Shown piece after piece: positions 49,239-56,963 of a stretch of DNA of 64,000 bases. The notes under the pieces are model-generated. The model had not been told where the DNA came from, searched no databases, and was given only the letters and a program-made list of their open reading frames with translations. This DNA is from Tsukamurella sputi (GTDB taxonomy: Bacteria > Actinomycetota > Actinomycetes > Mycobacteriales > Mycobacteriaceae). Each line of letters begins with the position of its first letter. The first letter of the stretch is position 1. The translations under genes were made by a program, and so were the position numbers. The stretch covers positions 788,403-852,402 of the forward strand of contig NZ_VIGV01000002.1 in the NCBI RefSeq assembly GCF_007858445.1, given 5' to 3'.

Positions 49239-49465
49239 GACTCCTCCAACCGGTCCGCGAGGACCAGCAGATGCGCGGCCAGCTCACGCAGTCCGTCCGG
49301 CGACGACATGCCGGAGAGCGACTTCCCAGCCACCCACCCCGGGTCGACACCGATGGTGACCGTGTCGGCGACCCCCTGGCCCATCGGTGCGTGCTCACCC
49401 CATGAATCCAGGTGCAGTGAAGCGCCGACGACCGCGCCGGGCTCGAGTTCGTTGTAGAGCTTCAT
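49235..49465 (-). CDS. Hypothetical protein (76 aa)
   Basis: A 76-residue protein ('LYNELEPGAVVGASLHLDSW', 'GLRELAAHLLVLADRLEES'). ATG 49465 overlaps the ERF stop. No family recognised. Confidence 0.5.
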   Translation of the reverse strand: MKLYNELEPGAVVGASLHLDSWGEHAPMGQGVADTVTIGVDPGWVAGKSLSGMSSPDGLRELAAHLLVLADRLEES

Positions 49466-50187
49466 GCCGGCACCTCGGTTCCGCCGAGCTCGCCCTGCAC
49501 CGCGGCCTTCGCCTCATCCGGCGTCGGATCCGCGAACCCACCGTCCTGCACACGCTTCGCCAACGCGTCGAACACCTTCGGATCCGTGCACACGTTCAGC
49601 GCGACACCGCCGTTCGGCCCCGATGGGGTGATCGCCCAGTCGATGACCGTCTGCGGCGCCACGCCCGCGGTGCGGCACGCAGCCGCGAGCCGGTCCTTCG
49701 CCATCTGCAGCGGATCCGGTGCGGACTGCGGTGCGTCCTGTCTGGCCGCGCGCTCGTGCACGTTCTGGTCCGGGTCCGGCTCGTCCGTCGGCACCGTCAG
49801 CGCCTGCAGCAGGAACGTCCGGTACGCGACGGACTGGGCCTTGCTCACGGCCTTGTCCCCCGCGTCAGCCGCCTCACCGAACGACACCCCGGAGAACGAA
49901 TCCCCGGCCGGGCCGAACACGGTGTACCGCATCGTGACCGTGACGTTCTTCATCTGCCCGCCGGTCTTCGTGCCGTACCGCTCCACGTCGATGTGCTCAG
50001 CGGTCGGGACGATCAGCACGCCGTGCTCGCGGAGAGCGGGCCCGACGGCGTTGACGACGCTGTCCACGCCGCGGAAGTTGAATCGGGCCGGGCCGGACTC
50101 GACGCGCTCTCCCTTGCGGATGCCCTGCACCGCGGCCATGACAGCAGCGAACGCCTCGTGGACGGTGGCCTGCTTCGTAGCGGTCAT
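49462..50187 (-). CDS. ERF-family single-strand annealing recombinase
   Basis: A 241-residue protein. The ERF core is at about residues 8-125: 'FAAVMAAVQGIRKGERVESG', 'FNFRGVDSVVNAVGPALREH', 'GEAADAGDKAVSKAQSVAYR'. The C-terminal part is a variable acidic linker and a small helical domain. It anneals ssDNA and likely works with the SSB encoded downstream. ATG 50187. Confidence 0.88.
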   Translation of the reverse strand: MTATKQATVHEAFAAVMAAVQGIRKGERVESGPARFNFRGVDSVVNAVGPALREHGVLIVPTAEHIDVERYGTKTGGQMKNVTVTMRYTVFGPAGDSFSGVSFGEAADAGDKAVSKAQSVAYRTFLLQALTVPTDEPDPDQNVHERAARQDAPQSAPDPLQMAKDRLAAACRTAGVAPQTVIDWAITPSGPNGGVALNVCTDPKVFDALAKRVQDGGFADPTPDEAKAAVQGELGGTEVPA

Positions 50188-50738
50188 GCCGCGCCTCCGC
50201 CCAGCTCGGGCATCGGCTGGCCGGCGATCAACGCCCGCGCCTGCACCAGCGCATCCGCCGACGGCCGCACCGTCAGCCACGGCGCCCGCGACGAGACCTC
50301 CACGCCCGGCACAGGAGCGCCACCCTTCGACACCTCGTCGAGCACACGTGACTCGAACGCGGAGTTCACGCCAGCGACGTGCTCGACGAACTCGGTAGCC
50401 ACCTCCGGCGCGACCTCGACCAGCAGCGCCGCCAAAGCCTCCGCCGTCACGCCCAGTCGGGGACGCCAGTACGTCTCGACCTCCGTCGGATGGTTGTTCG
50501 CCACCCACAGCTCGAACTGGTCCCGGACCGTCACATTGGCCTGCTTCGTGGGCTCCGTCAGGGTGACGCTCCCGAGCTTCACGTCCCCGTGGGTGACGGT
50601 GCGCCGGTCCCCCGGCTGCATCCCCGCCAAGCACGCCGCCTTCGACGCGTCCACGACGGCCTTGATCTCCTTCGCCACCGCGGCCTGCAACAGCAACTTC
50701 CCGTGCTCGCCCAACGGGGCGATCTCCGTCTCGCTCAT
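50184..50738 (-). CDS. Recombination-associated hypothetical protein (184 aa)
   Basis: A 184-residue protein coupled to ERF by overlap. 'VAKEIKAVVDASKAACLAGM' and 'RTVTHGDVKLGSVTLTEPTK' are its recognisable stretches; no nuclease motif is clear. Position suggests a partner of ERF, such as a exonuclease accessory or Gam-like factor, but this is inference. ATG 50738. Confidence 0.55.
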   Translation of the reverse strand: MSETEIAPLGEHGKLLLQAAVAKEIKAVVDASKAACLAGMQPGDRRTVTHGDVKLGSVTLTEPTKQANVTVRDQFELWVANNHPTEVETYWRPRLGVTAEALAALLVEVAPEVATEFVEHVAGVNSAFESRVLDEVSKGGAPVPGVEVSSRAPWLTVRPSADALVQARALIAGQPMPELGGGAA

Positions 50739-50878
50739 CTCTCGTCCTCTCTCGTCTCGTGGTTCTTCGGCGGCAGCACATCCAGCCCCGTCCTCGTGGG
50801 ACCGCTCGGCGTCGAAGCGGTCAGCCAGCCCAGGACCAGCGCGAACAACACCCAGCCCGCGAATAGCAGATTCCCCAT
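50735..50878 (-). CDS. Small membrane protein (47 aa)
   Basis: A 47-residue protein with one N-terminal membrane helix ('MGNLLFAGWVLFALVLGWLT') and a charged tail. It is flanked by overlapping starts and stops (ATGA with the next gene), which supports translation. Function unknown. Confidence 0.5.
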   Translation of the reverse strand: MGNLLFAGWVLFALVLGWLTASTPSGPTRTGLDVLPPKNHETREDER

Positions 50879-51339
50879 CACGCCCTCCGCTTCCGGGCGA
50901 TGCTGCAAACAGCCCGCTTCACCTGCGGCTCATCAACACCCACCACCGTCGACAGGGCAGTCGCAGCGCCAGGCGGGCACAGGGCGATCCGAGGCGGCCA
51001 CCCATTCGCGTCGAGAATCAACTCGATCCGCTCCTGCGGCGACAGTGCCCGCCGCACGTCCTTCCGCAGCGCCTTCAGATGCCACTTCAGCTGGGTCTCG
51101 GTGATCGTCAGCTCCCGCATGATCCGCGGCGCCACACCGTGCGGGAGGCGGACAGCGGGCCCGCCGTACTCGTCGAGAACCGCAGCGATCCGGGCTCGGA
51201 TCCGCGCATTCCCCTCGGACAGGACACCGTTGCCGCGAGGTTCCACCTCCGACCACTCCGGCCGGTAGCCGATCATCTGCCGCAGCGAAGCGACCTCCTG
51301 GTCGGTGAGCTTCGGCCGCTCAACCGTTGCCGCGGTCAC
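50878..51339 (-). CDS. Hypothetical HTH-like early protein (153 aa)
   Basis: A 153-residue basic protein. 'RIMRELTITETQLKWHLKAL' and 'ALSTVVGVDEPQVKRAVCSI' each look like a helix-turn-helix. GTG 51339 overlaps the upstream TGA and was preferred over the adjacent GTG 51342. Probably DNA binding; no family certain. Confidence 0.55.
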   Translation of the reverse strand: MTAATVERPKLTDQEVASLRQMIGYRPEWSEVEPRGNGVLSEGNARIRARIAAVLDEYGGPAVRLPHGVAPRIMRELTITETQLKWHLKALRKDVRRALSPQERIELILDANGWPPRIALCPPGAATALSTVVGVDEPQVKRAVCSIARKRRA

Positions 51340-51695
51340 CACGTCGCGCTCCGCAAGCAGTCAGCGACGTACCCGGGGCGCGCGCTGGCCGCGAACACCA
51401 CGTCACCGGTCGACACATCCACCACCCGGCACGACACCCCACCCGACGCCGACACCACCGCAGCACCGAACCGGTCCCCCGGTGTGATCGGCCCCTGCCA
51501 CACCTGGTCGGTGCTGCACGTGCTGGACGTGTAGCCCTTCGGCCACGTCACCGTCGCGCAGCCGCCGTACACCGCGACCGTCACCCGCACGGTCCCGCCG
51601 TACGTGTACGCGCCGGGCGTCGCGTGTGCCGGCGCCGCGCAGCTCGCCGCCACCAGGACCGCCGCGGCCGTGATCATGATCTTCTTCTTGCTCAT
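51336..51695 (-). CDS. Secreted early protein (119 aa)
   Basis: A 119-residue exported protein. The signal peptide 'MSKKKIMITAAAVLVAASCA' leads to an AHA cleavage site near residue 25. The mature 94 residues are beta-rich with four Cys and a fold reminiscent of MmpS-like domains ('GGTVRVTVAVYGGCATVTWP'). An exported product in the early lytic block is unusual; superinfection control is one possibility. ATG 51695. Confidence 0.65.
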   Translation of the reverse strand: MSKKKIMITAAAVLVAASCAAPAHATPGAYTYGGTVRVTVAVYGGCATVTWPKGYTSSTCSTDQVWQGPITPGDRFGAAVVSASGGVSCRVVDVSTGDVVFAASARPGYVADCLRSATW

Positions 51696-51883
51696 CGTCG
51701 TTCTCCGTCAGTCGTTGTGCGCCCCTCGGCGCTGAAAATCAGGTCCTCCCGCGTCAGCACGGCGCGGCCGTCGAACATCCGCACCGACCAGCGGCGCGGT
51801 CCGCCCGTGCTGAACGGGCCCTTCATCACGTGGCCGAACACGCCGGCCACCGTCACCAGCTCGTGCGCCTGGAACCCGGTCAT
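51692..51883 (-). CDS. Hypothetical protein (63 aa)
   Basis: A 63-residue protein, 'MTGFQAHELVTVAGVFGHVM' then 'RRWSVRMFDGRAVLTREDLI', a small beta-barrel-like pattern. ATG 51883. Coupled by overlaps on both sides. Function unknown. Confidence 0.5.
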   Translation of the reverse strand: MTGFQAHELVTVAGVFGHVMKGPFSTGGPRRWSVRMFDGRAVLTREDLIFSAEGRTTTDGERR

Positions 51884-52068
51884 CTCGCGTGCGTCTCCTC
51901 CGCGAGTTCCGCCATGTCCCGGCCGAACCGCGCCTCGACCGCCGCGTCATCCGCCGCGTTCGCGCGGTCCGCGTGCCGCTGCAACACCGCCGACAAGGTC
52001 GCGAGGACCGCCACGACGACGGCTCCGACACCCGCCACCCACAGGGCCAACTGCGCCTCCGCGCTCAC
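51880..52068 (-). CDS. Small membrane protein (62 aa)
   Basis: A 62-residue protein: one membrane helix ('LALWVAGVGAVVVAVLATLS') followed by a charged helix ('HADRANAADDAAVEARFGRD'). GTG 52068 overlaps the upstream stop. Function unknown. Confidence 0.55.
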   Translation of the reverse strand: MSAEAQLALWVAGVGAVVVAVLATLSAVLQRHADRANAADDAAVEARFGRDMAELAEETHAR

Positions 52069-52265
52069 CCGACGCCCCCGTCCTCGTCGGGCAGGCGCCA
52101 GACGCTCTCGATCTCCGCAACGCCCGCGACCAGCGGCCGCGGCACGGTGTCGTCGGCCCAGTTGATCGCGGTGATCCGGCCCTCGTACTTGTTCGTCTCG
52201 ATGCCCGAAGTGGTCACGACCATCGAATGACCGGAGCGGTAGTTGATCTGCACCCGATGAGTCAT
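52065..52265 (-). CDS. Hypothetical protein (66 aa)
   Basis: A 66-residue protein: 'MTHRVQINYRSGHSMVVTTS' and 'GRITAINWADDTVPRPLVAG', beta-rich. ATG 52265. Similar small proteins are frequent in actinophage early regions. Function unknown. Confidence 0.5.
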   Translation of the reverse strand: MTHRVQINYRSGHSMVVTTSGIETNKYEGRITAINWADDTVPRPLVAGVAEIESVWRLPDEDGGVG

Positions 52266-52633
52266 GGCCGCACCGCCTTCAACGCCTCGACCTGCTTCTG
52301 CAGCAGATCGACCACCGTCTCCACCTGCTCCACCAGACCGAAGTCCGACAGGTCATCCGCGGTCCACAACGTCAGGAACTCCTCGAGGTCCCCGGCCAGG
52401 TTGTGCACCCGCCCCGCGATCCGGAGACGCTCCGCCCGCTCATCGAGCAGCTCCTGCGCCAGCGCGGTCGCCGCGCCCGCGTTCAGCTCGCTCCGATCCC
52501 ACGGGCCGCCGAGCGGCGCCGGCACCAGCTCCATCCGGGCACGCGCCCGGTCCACCAAGTCCTGCGCCGTCAGGGCCCACACTCGGGCCTGGGCCGCGAC
52601 GACGAGGTCCACCTGCTGATCCGCCGGCGTCAT
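52262..52633 (-). CDS. Hypothetical helical protein (123 aa)
   Basis: A 123-residue helical protein ('AAQARVWALTAQDLVDRARA', 'ELLDERAERLRIAGRVHNLA'). ATG 52633. No family recognised. Part of the overlapping early-gene chain. Confidence 0.5.
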   Translation of the reverse strand: MTPADQQVDLVVAAQARVWALTAQDLVDRARARMELVPAPLGGPWDRSELNAGAATALAQELLDERAERLRIAGRVHNLAGDLEEFLTLWTADDLSDFGLVEQVETVVDLLQKQVEALKAVRP

Positions 52634-52719
52634 CTGCCCGCCTCCCGCTCGTGCTGGCTGTAGATCAGCAGCCAGGTGGGGACCAGCGCCGCGAGGCCGA
52701 GGAACGTCAGCCCGTTCAC
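52630..52719 (-). CDS. Tiny membrane peptide (29 aa)
   Basis: A 29-residue frame with a single membrane helix ('LTFLGLAALVPTWLLIY') and a charged tail. GTG 52719 overlaps the upstream TGA and its TGA overlaps the next ATG. Small size leaves doubt. Confidence 0.4.
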   Translation of the reverse strand: MNGLTFLGLAALVPTWLLIYSQHEREAGR

Positions 52720-52973
52720 GCCGCCACCCCCAGCCCGAGCGCGGCACGCAACGGCGCCGTCGGCACCGAGTACCGGCTGCCGATTTTCATGACTGGCACA
52801 CCCGCCGCCAGAACCCCGCGGCCCTCCGCGTTGTTGCAGGCCTTCCGGGCCGCCGCGTACATGTGCGTGCGGCCCACTCCCAGCGCGTCCGCGGTGACCA
52901 TCAACGTCGTCGCCGCGTACGTCGTCAGCTCGTGCTCGATCTGCGCGGCCGTCATCCGCTCCTGCTCGCTCAC
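52716..52973 (-). CDS. HTH DNA-binding protein, possible excisionase-type
   Basis: An 85-residue protein with a helix-turn-helix ('TLMVTADALGVGRTHMYAAA') followed by a wing-like 'VPVMKIGSRYSVPTAPLRAA', the pattern of excisionase/MerR-like small regulators. It lies early in the lytic operon where a recombination directionality factor would be useful. GTG 52973. Confidence 0.55.
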   Translation of the reverse strand: MSEQERMTAAQIEHELTTYAATTLMVTADALGVGRTHMYAAARKACNNAEGRGVLAAGVPVMKIGSRYSVPTAPLRAALGLGVAA

Positions 52974-53176
52974 ACGATCACCTCGATCCGGTCCGCGGGC
53001 AGCGCCATCTCGTACGGCTCCGCGAAGTCCTTGTGGTTCAGCACGACCGCGCCCATCAGCGCGCCGTCAGCCCCGACGAACCAGCCGGCGAGATCCACCA
53101 CGTTCATCGGCAGGTCCAGCTGGTCGTCCGGGCCGCCGTCCTCACGCGGGAGCGCGCGGACCAGCGCCGCGGTCAC
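52970..53176 (-). CDS. Hypothetical protein (68 aa)
   Basis: A 68-residue acidic protein: 'NVVDLAGWFVGADGALMGAV' and 'EPYEMALPADRIEVIV'. GTG 53176 overlaps the upstream TGA. Function unknown. Confidence 0.45.
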   Translation of the reverse strand: MTAALVRALPREDGGPDDQLDLPMNVVDLAGWFVGADGALMGAVVLNHKDFAEPYEMALPADRIEVIV

Positions 53177-53472
53177 CGCGCACCACCCTGGGCAGTGCGA
53201 GCCCCGACCATCGCCGCGTCGAACAGCACGTCCTGTATCCACGGCCCGAGGCCGTCCCAGCCCGGCATCACGAAGGGCTTGACGCCCTCCACGAACGAGG
53301 GCAGATCGCGCGGCGACTCGAATCGGACCGCGACCGCATCGCGGACCGCGGTCTCGAACTCCGTCGCCCACTGCTGCGCGGAGCTCAGCTCGGCGGCGTC
53401 GAAGTCCTGCGGGTGGTCGAGGATCCACCGGGCGTGCTCGTACTCCTCGAACGACGGGATCGTGGCGGTCAT
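53173..53472 (-). CDS. Hypothetical protein (99 aa)
   Basis: A 99-residue acidic protein: 'PSFEEYEHARWILDHPQDFD' and 'GWDGLGPWIQDVLFDAAMVG'. ATG 53472 overlaps the antirepressor stop. Function unknown. Confidence 0.5.
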   Translation of the reverse strand: MTATIPSFEEYEHARWILDHPQDFDAAELSSAQQWATEFETAVRDAVAVRFESPRDLPSFVEGVKPFVMPGWDGLGPWIQDVLFDAAMVGARTAQGGAR

Positions 53473-54353
53473 GCGGCACCGCCGATCTGCCGCGGCAGCG
53501 CGAGGGTGCCGTTCGCGTCGATGTAGCGGACGCAGCGGTCCCAGGCGTACTCCTGCCCGGTCGGCGTCAGCGTCGACCGGACGTAGTTGTGCCCGTTCGG
53601 CGCCGTGTCCTCGTCGTTGTGGGCGTAGCCCTTCTCGATCGCCCACGCCGTTGCCTGCCCGGAATCCAGGCGATCACCTCGAGTGAACATGCCGAGCTTG
53701 CGGGTGGACAGGAACTCCATCACTTCGGCCTGCTTCACGACCACGCCGTGCGCGTCCTGCGCCCACTGCTTCAGCTCGCGGAAGAACTGCTGCCGGGTCT
53801 TGGCGCCGACGCCGGCGGCGTGGGTCTTGGCGCGCTCGACGGGCGGCCGCTCACGTTCGATCTGCTCGGTGGCCGCGACGAGCTGCCGTGCGGTTGCCGC
53901 GAACATGTCGGCCATCACGAGGACGCCGCCCGGGGTGGAGATGTCCGGGAGGGCCGCGGGGCGCTCGGAGTCGAGCAGGTAGGTGCGGACCTCACGGGCG
54001 GTCTCGCTGTCGCGCAGCAGCATCCCCACACGGAGGACGGCGCGACGGGGGAACAGCGCCAGCGACGGCGCCGTGGCGGGCATCCCCAGGTCACCGGGAG
54101 TGACTGACAGAATGTCAGCGACTTCCCCGCGCCGGATTACGCGGTACCCGTCGGCGTCGAGCTCGTCGCGGTTGCGCTTCACGAGCTGGTAGATCGTGTC
54201 CACGTCGACGCCGTAGAACTCGGCGGTCATCACGGTGGTCACATGCGTCCGATCGGGCAGTGTGCGGAGCACGCCCACCCGGTCGAGCACGTCGGTCCGC
54301 GCGGCGAGCTGATCACGCGCGCCCCTCGCGTCCGGTAAGGTCAGGTCCTGCAT
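53469..54353 (-). CDS. Phage antirepressor (KilAC-type C-terminal domain)
   Basis: A 294-residue protein. The N-terminal part has 'VMTAEFYGVDVDTIYQLVKR' and 'GYRVIRRGEVADILSVTPGD', as in Rha/ORF6N-like antirepressors. Residues about 190-290 form the KilAC-like domain ('QFFRELKQWAQDAHGVVVKQ', 'LSTRKLGMFTRGDRLDSGQA'). It likely counteracts the immunity repressor during induction. ATG 54353 has AGGAG upstream; longer frames cross the Cro-like gene. Confidence 0.75.
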   Translation of the reverse strand: MQDLTLPDARGARDQLAARTDVLDRVGVLRTLPDRTHVTTVMTAEFYGVDVDTIYQLVKRNRDELDADGYRVIRRGEVADILSVTPGDLGMPATAPSLALFPRRAVLRVGMLLRDSETAREVRTYLLDSERPAALPDISTPGGVLVMADMFAATARQLVAATEQIERERPPVERAKTHAAGVGAKTRQQFFRELKQWAQDAHGVVVKQAEVMEFLSTRKLGMFTRGDRLDSGQATAWAIEKGYAHNDEDTAPNGHNYVRSTLTPTGQEYAWDRCVRYIDANGTLALPRQIGGAA

Positions 54354-54408
54354 AGAGACTCCTAGTTCTCGATGTTTCGGAAGGCCCGCCCGGCATGGCG
54401 GGCCTTTC

Positions 54409-54666
54409 TCATGCCGCCGATATCCGCTTGGTTCGACTATTTCGTCCGCTGTCTGCGGATCCGTAGACCACGAAAATGAGATCCACGGGAACGTCAAGCG
54501 CCTCCGCGATACGAACTGCCAGTTGCGGCGTGCATGTGGTCTTCCGCCCTGAACAGAGGTGCCCGATGAATGACTTCGAGCACCCCGCGTAGCGAGCCAG
54601 TCGCTGCATCGAGAATCCCCGCTGACGCATCAGCGCCCGGAGCGTCTCGATCGACGTCAACTTCAT
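54409..54666 (-). CDS. Cro-like helix-turn-helix regulator
   Basis: An 85-residue HTH_3-type protein: 'RALMRQRGFSMQRLARYAGC' and 'SKSFIGHLCSGRKTTCTPQL', with the second helix positioned for operator binding, then 'RIAEALDVPVDLIF'. It is the first gene of the leftward lytic operon, divergent from the repressor, which is the Cro position. ATG 54666 has GGGGAG upstream. Confidence 0.75.
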   Translation of the reverse strand: MKLTSIETLRALMRQRGFSMQRLARYAGCSKSFIGHLCSGRKTTCTPQLAVRIAEALDVPVDLIFVVYGSADSGRNSRTKRISAA

Positions 54667-54715
54667 CCAGCTCCCCTTCGGCCATCGCTGCTGTGCAGCC
54701 ACTACATCCTCCCTC

Positions 54716-54882
54716 GGTAAACGGTGTGGTGTCAACTGTCTGCGGATGATTTAACCGCAGACGGTAGACGTCGGTCAAGTAATCACACGGCTGTAGTTCC
54801 GCACGCTGCGGATATGGGGCACGATTGGGACGGACTATTGGTAGACGTAAGCGGCCCAATCGGACCGGTTTGGCGGTAGACG
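54716..54882. promoter_or_regulatory. Immunity operator region
   Basis: Four copies of an 8-mer lie in the same orientation: GGTAAACG (54716) and GGTAGACG (54763, 54840, 54875). A palindrome GTCTGCGG-N9-CCGCAGAC lies at 54738-54762. They surround the leftward promoter and run up to the repressor gene, so they are the probable binding sites of repressor and Cro-like protein. Confidence 0.6.
54749..54778 (-). promoter_or_regulatory. Leftward early lytic promoter
   Basis: On the minus strand TTGACC (54778-54773), an 18-bp spacer and TTAAAT (54754-54749). It points into the Cro-like gene. One GGTAGACG operator lies in the spacer and the GTCTGCGG palindrome covers the -10 box, fitting repression in the lysogen. 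Confidence 0.6.
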
Positions 54883-54927
54883 ACACGGTGGGCAGGCAGA
54901 TTGCACTGCGACGGGAGGACGAGAAGC

Positions 54928-56382
54928 GTGGCTGAGGTGTCAGAACTGTGGTCGCTCATCCAGAGCCACCTCGACCAGTACGGAGTCACCGATGCCGAAT
55001 TCGCTCGCCGCATGGGAGTCAGTCCTCAAACACTCAACTCATGGAAGAAGCGCGGAGTCCGCAAGCTGCCCGATCGCGACAAGCTCGAATCCGTCTCCGA
55101 GCTCACGCGAAACACGTATGCCCACGTACTCGATGCGGCGCTGGTCGATTCCGGGTACAAGGACGAGCTCCGCGACGAGCTCGTCGAGATCGGGCAACGG
55201 ATACGCGATCTGGACGACCCGGGCAGCTGGGACGCTCTCCGGGACCTCGTTGCAGAGCTCCTGGACGCCTACTACCTGGAGGCGGCGGAACGGCGACCGA
55301 AGCTCAGCGAACTCATTGGCAGCGGCCCCCGACGCAAGGCCGCTGCGCCGGCCACGACCGAGGGCGCCCAGGACCAGGCGAGTCCGGGCGAGAAGACCCG
55401 CCGGCTGACCACGTCCGGTTCCGGACTGCGGATCCAGCACCGTCAGCTGGCGCGCGCCCGCGAGCTCGTCGCCGCCATAACGGGGCCTCACCCCGCAGCC
55501 GCAACACCAGCGCCGCGGCCGGTTCCGGCCGAGCCGAACCCCGCCGACCTCGACCCCGCGAGCGCCCGGGCCGCGCTCAAGCTGATCGATCAGCTCAAGA
55601 TCCACCACTCCACAGTCGCCGCCGCGAGCGACGGAGCCCGGCAGGCAGCAGACGACATCATCGACGCCGCCCGCAGCGGCGCCGACGACGAGACACTCCT
55701 CGAAGCCGTCCACCGGTTCCAGCGCGAGTTCAGCACCGTGATCGCGGGACAAGGCAGCGCGATCGACACGCTCGACGAACTCCTGGCGCTGCTCCCACTC
55801 CGATTCGCCGAGCAGATCGAGCCGACGCCGGTGGACGCGATCGAGACCTTCGGCAAGTTCATCCGCGAAGTCCTCCTCAGCGGAAACGAGAACACCGAAG
55901 CCGCCGGGCCGCTCATCGTCCTCGCGGACAGCAGCGACAGGCTCGCCCGGCGCGCGGAGCAGTGGAATGCGACCGTCAGCGACCGGATCGACGAGCTCAG
56001 GAATCCTCGGCCGGCCGCGGCCCGCGAGGTGGGTCAGCGCCTGCGCACCACCCGCACCCGGGACACGACTGCCTCGGAAGCTGCATCCAGCAAGCGCGAC
56101 ACGCAATCTCGACACGAGCGCATCGACATCACAGTCCCGAGCGAGGTGGTCTACGCCCCGGCTCACTGGCCCGACGGTGTCGAGGTCGCCACCACCGAGA
56201 AGGCCCAGTGGGCGGCGTGGCTCGACGCTGGGGAGCCCGAGGACTTCGAGACCTACCGGCAGGGTGACTACGAACTCGCGGCGCGCGATCTCGGTGACGA
56301 GCCGGTCGGCCGGAAGATCCGACGCCGGCAGGACGAGGCCGGCGAGCTACCCGATCCTGAGGGGCCGGAGGGCGGAGCGTGA
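54928..56382 (+). CDS. Immunity repressor-like protein with N-terminal HTH (484 aa)
   Basis: An unusually long, acidic 484-residue protein. The N-terminal HTH is at about residues 12-45 ('GVTDAEFARRMGVSPQTLNS', 'WKKRGVRKLPDRDKL'). A Pro/Ala-rich linker follows, then a helical middle ('LKLIDQLKIHHSTVAAASDG', 'LLEAVHRFQREFSTVIAGQG') and a conserved tail ending 'GELPDPEGPEGGA'. It is divergent from the Cro-like gene across the operators. GTG 54928 was chosen with GGGAGG upstream. No peptidase domain is visible, so inactivation may use the encoded ImmA-like protease. Confidence 0.75.
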   Translation: MAEVSELWSLIQSHLDQYGVTDAEFARRMGVSPQTLNSWKKRGVRKLPDRDKLESVSELTRNTYAHVLDAALVDSGYKDELRDELVEIGQRIRDLDDPGSWDALRDLVAELLDAYYLEAAERRPKLSELIGSGPRRKAAAPATTEGAQDQASPGEKTRRLTTSGSGLRIQHRQLARARELVAAITGPHPAAATPAPRPVPAEPNPADLDPASARAALKLIDQLKIHHSTVAAASDGARQAADDIIDAARSGADDETLLEAVHRFQREFSTVIAGQGSAIDTLDELLALLPLRFAEQIEPTPVDAIETFGKFIREVLLSGNENTEAAGPLIVLADSSDRLARRAEQWNATVSDRIDELRNPRPAAAREVGQRLRTTRTRDTTASEAASSKRDTQSRHERIDITVPSEVVYAPAHWPDGVEVATTEKAQWAAWLDAGEPEDFETYRQGDYELAARDLGDEPVGRKIRRRQDEAGELPDPEGPEGGA

Positions 56383-56963
56383 ACCCGTGGTGGGTGACCG
56401 TCGTCGCGGCGGTCACGCCTGCACTCATCAGTGGCGGGTTCGCACTAAGAGCAGCTGGACGTACCGCTCGGAATGCAGCGCAACGGGAAGTTGTCCGCAG
56501 CGACCTGGAACTCGCTGCGCAACTCCTCCCAGGCGACCCGCAACGAGCCTGGCTGGAGGACTACGCACGAGTCCGAATCCGGGCTCTCGGTCTGTACGAG
56601 ACTGCATCACGCAAGTCGGCAGGCGAGAAGTTCGAGATCAGTTACTGGCTATTTTTGGTCGCGGTAGCCGTCGTCACGGCGATCCTGGGAGGGGTCAACT
56701 GGCAGGCGCTGAATACCGGTGACCGAACTCTCGTCAGCCTTATGGCCTTGTACGTGGCACCATTCGCGATATACCTTGCTGTTCGCGCAATTCGCACCGC
56801 CAATCACCGACTACGAGGTACAAAGCTCGGAGGCGTCGACGCTAACACCCAAGAGGAGATCTCGGCAGAGGTGCGGCAGCTACACGAGCGACTGGTCGCC
56901 CAGCCGACGAAGGAGGAGGCCGGCGAGCTGCCGGACCCGGAAAGGCCGGAGGGCGGCGCGTGA
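56379..56963 (+). CDS. Membrane protein A of the immunity-region paralog pair (194 aa)
   Basis: A 194-residue membrane protein. Helices lie at about residues 5-25, 87-108 and 116-138. Between helix 1 and 2 is a soluble helical stretch, 'VVRSDLELAAQLLPGDPQRA', that matches its neighbour's 'AVKTDLDVAAALLAIDPDDA'. The GTG start overlaps the repressor TGA (GTGA). The C-terminus 'EAGELPDPERPEGGA' is nearly identical to the repressor's. Family unknown. Expression with the repressor suggests a lysogeny-conferred trait such as superinfection exclusion. Confidence 0.65.
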   Translation: MNPWWVTVVAAVTPALISGGFALRAAGRTARNAAQREVVRSDLELAAQLLPGDPQRAWLEDYARVRIRALGLYETASRKSAGEKFEISYWLFLVAVAVVTAILGGVNWQALNTGDRTLVSLMALYVAPFAIYLAVRAIRTANHRLRGTKLGGVDANTQEEISAEVRQLHERLVAQPTKEEAGELPDPERPEGGA

